Assembly: GCF_030503875.2 (NCBI RefSeq)
Contig: NZ_CP129968.2
Location: 2,692,001-2,756,000, forward strand
Direction of reading: 5' to 3'
Source of the DNA: Marivirga arenosa
Lineage (GTDB): Bacteria > Bacteroidota > Bacteroidia > Cytophagales > Cyclobacteriaceae
DNA: 64,000 bases
The notes under the pieces were generated by a model that had not been told where the DNA came from, did not search any database, and saw nothing but the letters and a program-made list of their open reading frames with translations. A program made the translations under genes and the position numbers. Numbering within the stretch: the stretch's first letter is position 1; each line of letters begins with the position of its first letter. Positions 35,892 through 45,888 of this stretch are shown here, in pieces.

Positions 35892-38800
35892 TTAATAATT
35901 ATAATCAATCACTTTGTTTCCACTGTTATTAACCGACTTTTCACCCGGTAGTACATAGAGAAATTCAACACTGTAATCATCGTATTTCAACCATGGAAAA
36001 GGGCGACTAAATAAGTAATTGATTCTTGAAGTATTCTGCTCTACGGAAGCATCGGCAGCTTGATTTATTAAATTCATATAGTCTGCATTCATCTCAAATG
36101 GGAGATCATATATGATTTTTAAGGAATTAATAGTCTGACTAGCACTCCTACTTGTTAAATCATCCGGGCTCTGGATAATATTTATGGCTTTTAAAGGTAT
36201 AGTCCCTAAGACATTTGTATTCCTGTGGGTAAATTTCATTTTTCCCTGGATAGGATAATCATCATAAACTAAAGGATAGACCTCATTCTGATACCAGTTG
36301 TTATCCGTTCTGGCTTTCACTACCACCAGATTTTCCGTTCCACTACCTATCTCATGACTTCCAAATGCCTCATCCAAATCCGGATCAGTTTTAAGTTCAT
36401 CAATACCATTCAACACACTTGAAGAGTATCCCTTATTTAAACTCATTTTATTTACCTTTTCTCCAAAGGTAGAATACTTACTACTTCTGAAATTCATTCC
36501 AAACACCTGCTTTTCCTGCAATTGGTCTATAGTACCTTCTGCTGTTTTAGTTCTGATTTCAGTATCAAGCTTGTTATTTCCTACCGTTAGTTTATCACTA
36601 CGTTCACTGACGTTTCGATCTATGGCTTCAGCCTTTTTTGCAGGAAGATTTACCAATTCAAACTGATAAATTTTGTTCTTGCTCAAATTTGCAGGTATAT
36701 CGAAAGTAACTTCCCTGCTGGAGTTGGAATACGAATAATTTAGGTAGACGCCTTCTCCACCTGAAGGCGTAAATCTAGCTCTTTGCGTCCATTCGCTGCT
36801 TACTTGAAACAGCTCAGGTTGACCTTTATCCAATTTGATATATCCTTTATTATATTCGTCCTTATAGAAATTAAGCTGATTTACAATAGGATAGGAGTAT
36901 TCCACATTTTCTTGAGGTATATAATCAGGAGCTATTCCTGTGGTGAATTTGATGGATTTCTCTTCGATATATTTCTTATTATCGACTATTACGGGACTCC
37001 ATGCACCAGCTTTTTTCTCTTCAAAACTTACCTTTACTCTAAATGTTAATTCTTTTTCGGAAGGAAAAATATCATATGAATCAAAGGCCACCACATCATT
37101 CGTAGTATTCCAGTTCAGATCGCCAGCAATTTCAGTAGTACCGTTTAGTACTTTGAGCTCATCTAATTTTATACGGAAAGTCTTCTTTTGTTCATCTTCA
37201 TCAACCATTTCAAATATTTCGTCCACCGCCATATTGAATACGGCTTGGGGATTATTGAATACATTAACATCCTTTTCCCCATCTCGAGGGGTAAGTTCAG
37301 CAATAACTTGAACTCCTTCCAAAGGATTTCCACCTTCCATATCACATTCTTCACCAATTGTGACCTCGAACTGACAATCACCTTTTACAAGCCCACCTAA
37401 AGCACTAAAGCTCCCTCCTACTATCCCTCGCATCCAAAATGGATTTGGCAATTTAGCCTGCAATACCGCTGCTGCACCTAAATTCAATATATCCACCTTT
37501 TTATTTTTACCAAATAGCTTCACCTTAATTCCTATTTTACCGTCAAAATAAGCATAGGCCTGACCATTGGCATACCATCCATTTACACCTAAAGGATCGG
37601 AACTACCTGCACACGTCACATTTCCATAATCTTTTAACATAATATCAAAACCAGCCCCAGCTGAGAGACTTGCATAAAACATCAAGAACGTCAAGTCTCC
37701 AGTATCTATAGAAAAAGCAGAGCCAAACGCAAAACCCCCACCATTCTCTAATGCATTCATATCACGCATATAATCCAATTCTACCCCCTTTAAATTATTC
37801 TTGACATTATCAGGGGGTGGCGGGCTACCTTTTATGTCCGTACCCACCATTAAATAACTAGTGGCTTCTGCCCTAATTGGTCCAACTCCCATACTTAAGC
37901 CAATCCTGTCATCTGGCGTTCCGGCATATACATACCAATCGTCAGGTGCAAAATGCAATACTGCCCAACCAGCTCTACCTCCAGCCCCGCTTCCTTTGAT
38001 TATACCACCCGCTACATTGACATAGGTTTCAAAATTGCCGTGTAATTCTTTGTTATTAAAATCATAACTAATAAATACGCTGGCAGAAATTTGCCCCTTT
38101 TCTCCAGCAGCTGCCCCTATTTGTCCATAAATCTGAGTCACACTTTGATCTGCCTCCGCATTCTTTGCTAAAAGTGCACCTCCAGGAATATTTCCTGCTA
38201 CTTTTTCTGCTTTAGCTACTACAGAAGCCAGCTTCTGCGTTTTCTCTTTAATCTTGGCTAAAGTCCCTTCTGCTGGCGGAGTCGCTAAATATCCATTGCC
38301 TTTAAATGAAACATAACGCATACCGCCTCCCTTGTTAAAGGCTACTTCAAAGGTAAGGTCTCCATTAAAGGCTTCCGGTTTAGGATGTGAGCCTAATTCA
38401 ACCGTGGCTTTAAGTCCTAAACCTGCTGATTCTTTCGGTACATAAACTACACCTGAAGCAGTTTCTCCAAGTGAACTTCCTACGCCCTTAGTGTCCATTG
38501 CCATTCGGTAATAAGCACCACCTCCAAAGCCGTAAATACCCACTCCAGTAAAAATAGGAAGCCCTTCGGAAAACGACCCCAAGGCATCGGCATACCAATA
38601 GCGATACCCCTCTACATTACCAAAGATTGCAGTGGCCTGAAGTTTAATACCTGGCTTAAATTCGGCTTGCACTTGTCCATTAAAACCTTCACCGTACATT
38701 GGGTCATTTTTAAAGAAAGTAAGCTGTCCATTAAATTTGTAGGCACCGCCATCTATATCAATAGCGATATCACGAACCTGAATTTCTTTATATTTCCATT

Positions 38801-40673
38801 TTTTTATTTTTTCTCCTTCTGGTAATTCTCCAACAATAGTTAATCCAGCATCCGCTCCAAAAGAGCCTCCATCAGAACCCGTTAAACCTAACAATAAATC
38901 AAATTCTAAGCCTACCTCTGTATCCGAAATGGTTTTCATCCCAATATTGTTAATGCTTACCGGGAAATTAGCCATGGCTTGTTGCGCTGCTTCTGAACCA
39001 AAGGAGAAATTCCCAGCTTGAATGAAAGGCTTAACAGTTTGCACTTGTAAGTTCTCAAAGGTAATATCGGCTAATTCTACCCCTTTTTTGTTTTCATTAT
39101 TACCCAATTGAGCCTGAATATTCATTTTACCATGTAAGTTGGCTTTTGGCCTGAATTTCCCATCCACCACTTTTATTTCCACGTAAGAGTTAGGATAAAG
39201 CTCTAATTTGCTGGTTTTAAACATCGGAAACTCCAAACTGTCTGGGGCTTGTACGTTGAAAACATAGTCGCTGCCTGACTGGATTAAGGCAGAATAATCA
39301 AATGGCCTTTCTTCACCTGAAATGGGAATGATAATACCTCCTGAAAAACTACCACTTCGGATACTGTTCGCCATAATATCTATTTGAAGGCTGTCTATAG
39401 AATAAGCCCAGCCATTCATGTCTCCATTATCTTTATTGATGAGCTCAGTTGCCGTTAACAAACCGCTGAATCCCATGTCATCAATTAATACATTTTGAGC
39501 AAAGAATTGCGTACGCTCGCTGGCTCCCGACTTATTGAATTCAGGTGGGAGTGCTACCATTAATTCTCGCATATAAAAGCCTCTCCAAAGATTGGGTAGA
39601 CCAGCCATAATTGCAGGCGACTGGTAATCATCCGGGAATTGAACATTAGCCGCATTTCTATAATCTGAATAATCGAAAACTACTTTTTGGGCACTAAAGC
39701 CTACACCTTTTAAAGATGCTAACTGAAAAGGAGGCATATCCATTTCTATTACCAAATCATTCCAGTTTTGAAGCGTGGTTTCAAAGCTAGTAATCACATT
39801 TCCTGAAATGGTGTCCCCGGCTTGATTCTCAGGTACAATAAGACTACGAGCAAATTTGATATCGGCATTTAACTGCATGGCTAAAAAGCCACTACAATCA
39901 AAATCAACTTTTGTGCCTTCTTTTAGAATAATTTGAGATTTATCCCCTTGTAAATTGATGGCATAATCGCCCAGAAGTTGCAGACTGGCATCTCCAACAA
40001 TAGCACCTGCTTTTGTAAATTTCACCCCTTTTGCCATGAAAGTAAGGGTTTTACCGTTTTGTGGCATTTCAAAACTCATAAAGATTTCCAGTTCCGCATA
40101 GCGAGGCTTGAGCTTAATGCTTGAAATTGCAATGTCATAATCTAAGCCTCCTATTTCTTTGTGAATACCCACAGGTAGAGATTGCAATGCTTCCCCATCC
40201 AAGTAGCCCACAAATTTATTTAAATCACGAACCTCTTGAATAACCGATTGCGCTTTAGCTATGTAATACTGAACAGAGTCTATAGGATCAGAAGAAGGGA
40301 TTAATCCTTCGGGATGCAGTGAGACATTAGAGGATTGGCCACGATAGGTACCGGGTTGGTCATTGGGAGATTGATAATTAGCTAATCGGCTATTGGGAAT
40401 CGGGAAATGGTTATTGGTATTTAGGTTTTTTGGAGTGCGTGGATTAACAGTCGATGCTATATTACCTGAGTCTAGCGGAGGAGTTTCTGCGTTTTTAGTT
40501 AATAAATCATGACCATTTATAACTAAAGCAGTGTCCTCAGAAGGGAAAATTACTAAATCAGTTGCTTTATTGCTGCTTAGGCCTAGAATATCGGTGCTTG
40601 TACTGCCAGAAAAAGCCAGCAGCTGTCCTAAAGCGCTTAGTGTAATAAAGAATATCAGTAAAGTTTTTTTCAT
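35892..40673 (-). CDS. Very large exported protein of unknown function (1593 residues)
   Basis: Signal peptide about 1-20 (MKKTLLIFFITLSALGQLLA). The protein is rich in beta strands and glycine. Residues about 150-650 contain repeated beta-rich segments (ITFENLQVQTVKPFIQAGNFSFG), 680-1100 have glycine-rich stretches such as FTGVGIYGFGGGAYYRMAMDTKG and YVNVAGGIIKGSGAGGRAGWA, and from about 1140 comes an Ig-like block (AELTPRDGEKDVNVFNNPQAVF). No catalytic motif and no T9SS sorting domain were found, and I do not recognise the family. Position between the TANFOR/immunity genes and the FN3/SprB genes, with 46-bp and 3-bp spacing, makes it a core part of the same surface system. A repetitive beta architecture fits an outer-membrane or surface scaffold. 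Confidence 0.75.
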   Translation of the reverse strand: MKKTLLIFFITLSALGQLLAFSGSTSTDILGLSSNKATDLVIFPSEDTALVINGHDLLTKNAETPPLDSGNIASTVNPRTPKNLNTNNHFPIPNSRLANYQSPNDQPGTYRGQSSNVSLHPEGLIPSSDPIDSVQYYIAKAQSVIQEVRDLNKFVGYLDGEALQSLPVGIHKEIGGLDYDIAISSIKLKPRYAELEIFMSFEMPQNGKTLTFMAKGVKFTKAGAIVGDASLQLLGDYAINLQGDKSQIILKEGTKVDFDCSGFLAMQLNADIKFARSLIVPENQAGDTISGNVITSFETTLQNWNDLVIEMDMPPFQLASLKGVGFSAQKVVFDYSDYRNAANVQFPDDYQSPAIMAGLPNLWRGFYMRELMVALPPEFNKSGASERTQFFAQNVLIDDMGFSGLLTATELINKDNGDMNGWAYSIDSLQIDIMANSIRSGSFSGGIIIPISGEERPFDYSALIQSGSDYVFNVQAPDSLEFPMFKTSKLELYPNSYVEIKVVDGKFRPKANLHGKMNIQAQLGNNENKKGVELADITFENLQVQTVKPFIQAGNFSFGSEAAQQAMANFPVSINNIGMKTISDTEVGLEFDLLLGLTGSDGGSFGADAGLTIVGELPEGEKIKKWKYKEIQVRDIAIDIDGGAYKFNGQLTFFKNDPMYGEGFNGQVQAEFKPGIKLQATAIFGNVEGYRYWYADALGSFSEGLPIFTGVGIYGFGGGAYYRMAMDTKGVGSSLGETASGVVYVPKESAGLGLKATVELGSHPKPEAFNGDLTFEVAFNKGGGMRYVSFKGNGYLATPPAEGTLAKIKEKTQKLASVVAKAEKVAGNIPGGALLAKNAEADQSVTQIYGQIGAAAGEKGQISASVFISYDFNNKELHGNFETYVNVAGGIIKGSGAGGRAGWAVLHFAPDDWYVYAGTPDDRIGLSMGVGPIRAEATSYLMVGTDIKGSPPPPDNVKNNLKGVELDYMRDMNALENGGGFAFGSAFSIDTGDLTFLMFYASLSAGAGFDIMLKDYGNVTCAGSSDPLGVNGWYANGQAYAYFDGKIGIKVKLFGKNKKVDILNLGAAAVLQAKLPNPFWMRGIVGGSFSALGGLVKGDCQFEVTIGEECDMEGGNPLEGVQVIAELTPRDGEKDVNVFNNPQAVFNMAVDEIFEMVDEDEQKKTFRIKLDELKVLNGTTEIAGDLNWNTTNDVVAFDSYDIFPSEKELTFRVKVSFEEKKAGAWSPVIVDNKKYIEEKSIKFTTGIAPDYIPQENVEYSYPIVNQLNFYKDEYNKGYIKLDKGQPELFQVSSEWTQRARFTPSGGEGVYLNYSYSNSSREVTFDIPANLSKNKIYQFELVNLPAKKAEAIDRNVSERSDKLTVGNNKLDTEIRTKTAEGTIDQLQEKQVFGMNFRSSKYSTFGEKVNKMSLNKGYSSSVLNGIDELKTDPDLDEAFGSHEIGSGTENLVVVKARTDNNWYQNEVYPLVYDDYPIQGKMKFTHRNTNVLGTIPLKAINIIQSPDDLTSRSASQTINSLKIIYDLPFEMNADYMNLINQAADASVEQNTSRINYLFSRPFPWLKYDDYSVEFLYVLPGEKSVNNSGNKVIDYNY

Positions 40674-40719
40674 ATTTCAGTACCTAATTAAATATTTTGT
40701 TTTGGTTGCGGTAAATTGG

Positions 40720-41337
40720 TTAGTCTTTTGTCTTTTGTTTTTTACTTCTTATCGGACTTAATCCTTTTTTACCGTACTCAAACTCACAGCCATTCAAGCA
40801 TTTTTTAATATCCGATTTCGAAGGATAAAAATCATATTTTATAATTGTAGAACGACAGGTCGGAGAAAACAAAACTAACACTTTATCCCCTTCCTTTTTT
40901 TTCTTAAAATCGTCACCCTCTACTTCCATAAATCTCTCAACTGAATTACCCAGATAATTATATATGACCGTAAAGTGCCCCCTGCCCTTTTTAGAAGAAT
41001 GTTTAGATAGAATTTTCGAAGAAATCACAACTCCACCCTTTTCTTTTAAATCATTAATTTCAGTTTTATTTTCCATCTTTAAAACTATAGCGAAATAGAC
41101 AAGTGTTAATAAAAGGAACAGCTGGACTTTACGGTCTTTATTTAATTTCACACATACTGAAAAAAGGAATCTATGTAAAAAAAACACTGTAAAAATTATT
41201 ACTAGCCATGACTCTAAACCATTAAGCGGTAATGACCTTTCACAAACAAAGAGTGATGCAAGTTTTATTTTAGCATAAATTGATCCACTTAATAATAAAA
41301 GCCAGAAACTACTTATTAACCATCTATTCTTCATCAT
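40720..41337 (-). CDS. Small membrane protein overlapping the TANFOR gene; candidate immunity protein
   Basis: 205 residues. Three hydrophobic segments at about 5-22, 41-60 and 70-86 are followed by a soluble C-terminal domain (about 95-190). That domain contains GGVVISSKILSKHSSKKGRG, YNYLGNSVERFMEVEGDDF and KKEGDKVLVLFSPTC, a layout like DUF3592-type domains. It starts 14 bp inside the end of the TANFOR gene, so the two are translated together. A small, membrane-bound protein placed immediately after the variable C-terminus of a large secreted protein is the normal position of an immunity gene in polymorphic toxin systems. That role is an inference; no immunity family was recognised. Confidence 0.7.
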   Translation of the reverse strand: MMKNRWLISSFWLLLLSGSIYAKIKLASLFVCERSLPLNGLESWLVIIFTVFFLHRFLFSVCVKLNKDRKVQLFLLLTLVYFAIVLKMENKTEINDLKEKGGVVISSKILSKHSSKKGRGHFTVIYNYLGNSVERFMEVEGDDFKKKKEGDKVLVLFSPTCRSTIIKYDFYPSKSDIKKCLNGCEFEYGKKGLSPIRSKKQKTKD

Positions 41338-44300
41338 CAGTAACTATCTCTAAAATGTAACCAGTACTCATAGCTCCAAATGCACCTTGATCAACCGATA
41401 TTATTGTATTGGTTGTTTTATCCACTATCATTTCTATGGCTAAATCACTTGCCTCGAAAGCTTTCAATATGCTAATCGTAGTTCCTCCACCATCTAAATA
41501 ATAATAAGTACTTCCTGCCACTTCATTTTCGAAAAAATCCTGTGTATTCATGGGTTTTCCGTTGATGGTGACTGTGCCCTCAAATAAACCTTCCGTTTTA
41601 ATCTTATTCATAGCTGTAATGTACTGCTGATAATTAGAAGAAGTCTTGTGTAAATAGACTAACATTCTATTTACATCCTTAGTCCCTTCAAATAATTCTT
41701 TCAAGCCAGCAGTACCGTTGTTCGCTACAATAGCGTTCAAACGCTCAAAATTTCGCCAAGACAATCGACCTAAATCAAAATTAGCTTCTCTTAAAACATC
41801 ATAAGCTTTAGATCCATTTTCCGTAGGAAGAAGTTCAACCATTTTTTCTTTCCAGTAATTGCCTCTCTTAGCTACTACCCCATCAAAGTCGAAAATAAAA
41901 GCGATAACATCAAATTCTACTTCTTTAGGTAAATTGTATTTTCGTAACACTCTTAATAACTTATTGGAACCGCTTCTTTGAATTTGAGTAGCCAGTTCAT
42001 TAGAAACTCCACTTCCAAATTGCCACTCTAAATACGCAGGAATAACGCATTCAGCACCTAATTTAACTAATTCTCCATCAGGGTATGTATCTTTTTGAAT
42101 CATTTCATAGAAGTCATTTAAGTTCATTCCTTGAATACATGCTGCTACTACCTGTGGCGTCTTTTCATATTTCACTACATTTCTAATTCCAGCGATTAGT
42201 ACATCTGTCGAATAGTCCAAAGGGTCAATAGGTTCACCTTCTCCAAAATATTCATGTATTAACCGATAACTAAAAGCTTCGAATAAAGCCCCTTCCATAA
42301 ATTTTCTTCCAGTCTCTTGCTCCAATATGTATGAAGACATCTCCACCAACTGAGGCAGTAAAACTGTTGTACCTGCAATTCCGATAAATGTAAAAGAAAA
42401 GCCAGCTATCACTTGATCGAATTCATTCATCCATTCCGTTCGATAACCTAAACCTTCACTTACCGGTCTTAACGTCTTTAATATACAAGGGTCATTCTCA
42501 ATCGCTTTACTTAAAACATCGCTATTGCTTAACTCTGATTTCTGAAATTCAGCCAGCAAATCTTCACAGGTCAATTCTTCATTTGTTTCAATTATTCCAG
42601 CAGAGTAATACAATTCACTAATATCAATCTCATCTTTACACTCAATTATCTTACCTTCACCTATATCAGAAAAGAAAGTAGTCTTATTCCTATTATTGAG
42701 AGCATACTCTTTTGTTGTCCGGTAATATTTATTTTGATCGCAACCTCCCCAGTTCTCAAATAAATATACTTCATCAGTTGGTTTTGAATCAGGAAAATAA
42801 ACGATGCTAGTAGGTTCAGCACCATTGTCCGAAAAATATCCTTTAAATATTTCTCCTTCAAAAGTTGCTTTATACTGTACTCCATTTTCCGTAAAACCAG
42901 GAATGGTTCCTTGTGGTACCTGTTCAATTGTAGAACCATAAATCGTTTTAGATTCTTTCACCTTGAAAACCTTCCAATCAGGAGTGAACCATTTAGCTGT
43001 GGCTAATGAACCCTCATTAATATCCTCGACAAAGCCAAGCACAACTGGCGGGTTGTGAATTAAATCCCATTGGTATTTGCGCAATTTGGTACCCGTGCCG
43101 TAATCCATCAGGTTATCCGTGCTACTTTGGGCTATGGTTGGGTATTCCTCCCAAGGGTGCTGCAATCTGAAGGCGCCATGGCCTAATTCGTGGGCAATGG
43201 TGCGCAGCTTATCACCGCTTTCCCCCATATAGATAAAGCCATATTGGTACTTCCTTGGCATATAGCCACTTTTGCCGGTTTGGGATTTATCTACTAGGAA
43301 TAAGTAAAATTCATTATCTTCTATGCTTACGCCTTCTTGATTTTTATAGGCTTTGATAATGGCTTTCATGCCTTCACTGTAGGTTGAAAGCATTTGCTGC
43401 TCGTCATCCTGCAAAGTGCCATTATAGCCATCCGCAGTAATAGCATCTTCCATTTCAACCTCCCAAGTAGCTCCTGCTTGGGCGTAAACTTGGTTAAGGT
43501 AAGTATTTAATTGGCCATCGGAGAAATTAGCGGTGGTATTCCCTACCGGTACTATATGCACTTTTCTCTTTATTTCTTCATAGCCAATGGCGTTGAGTTT
43601 GCCAATGGTTTCTCCATTCTGATCAATCGCATTAACCACTAGCGGCTGTTCCTTTTGAATAGCCGGTAGAGTCACCGTCCATTCCTCTCCATTTAATTGC
43701 GCATCCAAATCCAGTCCATCTACACCCGATTTAAATCTGACCTTCTCTTTCTCCACCTTTTCGGTAGGTAAAAATTTCGCCTTTACACTTCCTTCTTCAC
43801 CCGCTTTGGTAGCCACCCAAGGAACCGCTACCGTTTCATCAGCTAAAATCATGATATTATAATGCAAGCGATGGGCTTTATGAGCTTGCGCATCAAATCC
43901 CATTTTATCCCCATTGAATTCAGTCAAATTCTCATGAAATTCTACAGCTCTGATATCAAGAGTATCTGAATTGTTATAGATGTTCTGTAATTTATTCGCT
44001 CTGTTTTTTAGAGCTGTAGCTTTTGCCACTTTGGTAGCTGCATTACTAATATTTTGCGTTGTTGCCCCTCCATTAGCCATAGTGGCCGCAGCATCTTTTA
44101 AGGCTTCTTCTGCAGCATCTTCATAGTCCTCTACGGTATAATCCTCCATCTCTTCTTCTTCATCATCTGTAAAAGGACCGTTATCTAAAATATCATCCGC
44201 TAAATCTCTTACTTCATCAGAAATTTCATCTGCTAAATCTAAACCATCGCTTACCTCATCCAATACATCCTCCACACTGGCCAATGATTCATCCAACTCA

Positions 44301-45760
44301 TCCAGTAAATCAATAAAACTATCCGGCAATACGTCTAGCCCTACACTCTTCACTTCCATACTACCAGCCGTCATTCTATAGTCTGTATTAACTGTAATAT
44401 TGGTGAATTCTACCGAAACGGGAAGGTTATCTAAATAAGGAACCATAACAGTTCCTTTACCTGTGAAGGTACCGGCTGAACCCGTGGCTTCAGAGATTTT
44501 CACATCAAAATCTCCTGCATACAAAATATCATTTGCGTTTAGCGCTGGAAGAGGCTGATTATTACCAAAGTCGATATCATCAGGAGGCAAGCCGCATACA
44601 TAAGTTATCTCGGGTGCAGGATCAGTGGTAACGGTGGCTACAGGACTATAAGTGGAAGTAAAAGGACCACAACCACCTGTTAATTGATATTCGTATTCTG
44701 TTTCAGCAGTTAAACCATTAATTTCGATTTCTTCAAAGTAGCTGTCTACTTCAATCCATCTCGCATTTGGATTATTAGCCTTTCTATAGCGTAAGCTAAA
44801 AGCAGAATGGTTAGGGTTTGAATCGAAGGTAACCCTAAAGCCTGCACTATTTTTAGCCTGAGCCCAAATATTCCGCGGAATATTGCATTCATCGCCATAT
44901 TGGAAAGTATGTACTTGGCTTCTACCTTGATTTTTAAATAGATCTAGTTCTTCGGCCCCTGTAACACTTTTGGCTCTTACCTGAAACGCATAGCGTCTGC
45001 CAAGCTCAAGTGGAGTTTCTGCAGGTCCGTAGATTAGGGTTGTGCTCTGGGTTGTAGTTTGGTAAATAGGAGGCGAAGTCAATATGGCGTCATTGGGGTT
45101 TCTATTTGCAGGCCATAGCTCTACTAAAGTAAACTCATACTCAGTGCTGAAAGCTGAATTAGGAGATCCTGTATGGCGTGGAGTCCACTGGAAGGTAACA
45201 TATTGTGGATCTTGTGGTCTTATTTTCTCATTCTGTCTTGGTAGGTTAATTAATGGTGGATCATTAAGAATGAGCCAAGCCATAGCACAACCAGTATTGG
45301 ACAGTTTAGCTCCTCTATTGTATTCTAAAACTTCAAAACAGATTCGGTAAAGTCCTTCTGGTAATTGTCCGCTTCTTTCAAATTGAAGACGGGTAAGGCC
45401 ATTAAAATTAAGGTTCTGTGGTTGAAAATAAGGTGCTAAGTCACTTGCGACTAGTCTTTCAGGCACACCCCCTTGCAAATTTAATGGAGCAGGCAGATAT
45501 TCAGGTTTGGTTTCAATCAATATCCCTTGACCTTCAATTTTTAATCGTAACCTAACTTGTAATTCCGATCTGTTTATATCATTTAAAAAAACATTTAGCG
45601 CTATGCGATTAGAGCCGGGCGCTACATAATCAGCCAGGTAAGTCGAATAAGGTGGCGTTACATTAGTGGAAACCGTAACTGGGAAGGTTTGTGCTAATAA
45701 GGATCCTGTTACCAATAACAGTAATTGCAGACAGAGATATATGTAAACTTTCTTAAGCAT
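41324..45760 (-). CDS. TANFOR-domain surface protein with metallopeptidase motif and putative toxin C-terminus
   Basis: 1478 residues with a signal peptide (about 1-23, ending GSLLAQ). Residues 25-290 match the TANFOR region of Bacteroidota surface proteins (FPVTVSTNVTPPYSTYLADYV, LPEGLYRICFEVLEYNRG, LILNDPPLINLPRQNEKI, FQWTPRHTGSPNSAF). An FN3-like module at about 290-390 and an acidic, alanine-rich helical stretch at 470-590 follow. HELGHGAFRLQH at about 857-868 is an intact zinc-peptidase motif (HExxHxxxxxH), followed by MDYGTGTKLRKYQWDLIHNP. Beyond about residue 980 the sequence changes character; the last 145 residues (from FIFDFDGVVAKRG) look like a separate tip domain. In polymorphic toxins the peptidase releases such tips. 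The overlapping downstream membrane gene would be the immunity gene. Confidence 0.82.
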   Translation of the reverse strand: MLKKVYIYLCLQLLLLVTGSLLAQTFPVTVSTNVTPPYSTYLADYVAPGSNRIALNVFLNDINRSELQVRLRLKIEGQGILIETKPEYLPAPLNLQGGVPERLVASDLAPYFQPQNLNFNGLTRLQFERSGQLPEGLYRICFEVLEYNRGAKLSNTGCAMAWLILNDPPLINLPRQNEKIRPQDPQYVTFQWTPRHTGSPNSAFSTEYEFTLVELWPANRNPNDAILTSPPIYQTTTQSTTLIYGPAETPLELGRRYAFQVRAKSVTGAEELDLFKNQGRSQVHTFQYGDECNIPRNIWAQAKNSAGFRVTFDSNPNHSAFSLRYRKANNPNARWIEVDSYFEEIEINGLTAETEYEYQLTGGCGPFTSTYSPVATVTTDPAPEITYVCGLPPDDIDFGNNQPLPALNANDILYAGDFDVKISEATGSAGTFTGKGTVMVPYLDNLPVSVEFTNITVNTDYRMTAGSMEVKSVGLDVLPDSFIDLLDELDESLASVEDVLDEVSDGLDLADEISDEVRDLADDILDNGPFTDDEEEEMEDYTVEDYEDAAEEALKDAAATMANGGATTQNISNAATKVAKATALKNRANKLQNIYNNSDTLDIRAVEFHENLTEFNGDKMGFDAQAHKAHRLHYNIMILADETVAVPWVATKAGEEGSVKAKFLPTEKVEKEKVRFKSGVDGLDLDAQLNGEEWTVTLPAIQKEQPLVVNAIDQNGETIGKLNAIGYEEIKRKVHIVPVGNTTANFSDGQLNTYLNQVYAQAGATWEVEMEDAITADGYNGTLQDDEQQMLSTYSEGMKAIIKAYKNQEGVSIEDNEFYLFLVDKSQTGKSGYMPRKYQYGFIYMGESGDKLRTIAHELGHGAFRLQHPWEEYPTIAQSSTDNLMDYGTGTKLRKYQWDLIHNPPVVLGFVEDINEGSLATAKWFTPDWKVFKVKESKTIYGSTIEQVPQGTIPGFTENGVQYKATFEGEIFKGYFSDNGAEPTSIVYFPDSKPTDEVYLFENWGGCDQNKYYRTTKEYALNNRNKTTFFSDIGEGKIIECKDEIDISELYYSAGIIETNEELTCEDLLAEFQKSELSNSDVLSKAIENDPCILKTLRPVSEGLGYRTEWMNEFDQVIAGFSFTFIGIAGTTVLLPQLVEMSSYILEQETGRKFMEGALFEAFSYRLIHEYFGEGEPIDPLDYSTDVLIAGIRNVVKYEKTPQVVAACIQGMNLNDFYEMIQKDTYPDGELVKLGAECVIPAYLEWQFGSGVSNELATQIQRSGSNKLLRVLRKYNLPKEVEFDVIAFIFDFDGVVAKRGNYWKEKMVELLPTENGSKAYDVLREANFDLGRLSWRNFERLNAIVANNGTAGLKELFEGTKDVNRMLVYLHKTSSNYQQYITAMNKIKTEGLFEGTVTINGKPMNTQDFFENEVAGSTYYYLDGGGTTISILKAFEASDLAIEMIVDKTTNTIISVDQGAFGAMSTGYILEIVTDDEE

Positions 45761-45888
45761 TCGGTATTTGATTGGTCATTATTAAAGCATAATAAGGCAT
45801 TAATATTCGATTGCCCTTTATATCAAAACTGTATTGACTATTGATTTTCGGGGATTTTAATATGTAAATTCTTATTTTATTCATTTTT

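Noticed and set aside
36940..37311. 123-codon forward frame and other forward frames inside the leftward surface genes
   Set aside because: They lie antisense to long, signal-bearing, domain-containing genes and encode low-complexity serine/phenylalanine-rich products; they are reverse-strand shadows.
41324..41920. HAD-phosphatase domain at FIFDFDGVV in the TANFOR tail
   Set aside because: Only the DxDG-like motif I is present; the later HAD motifs with conserved lysine and acidic pair could not be found, so the match may be coincidence.
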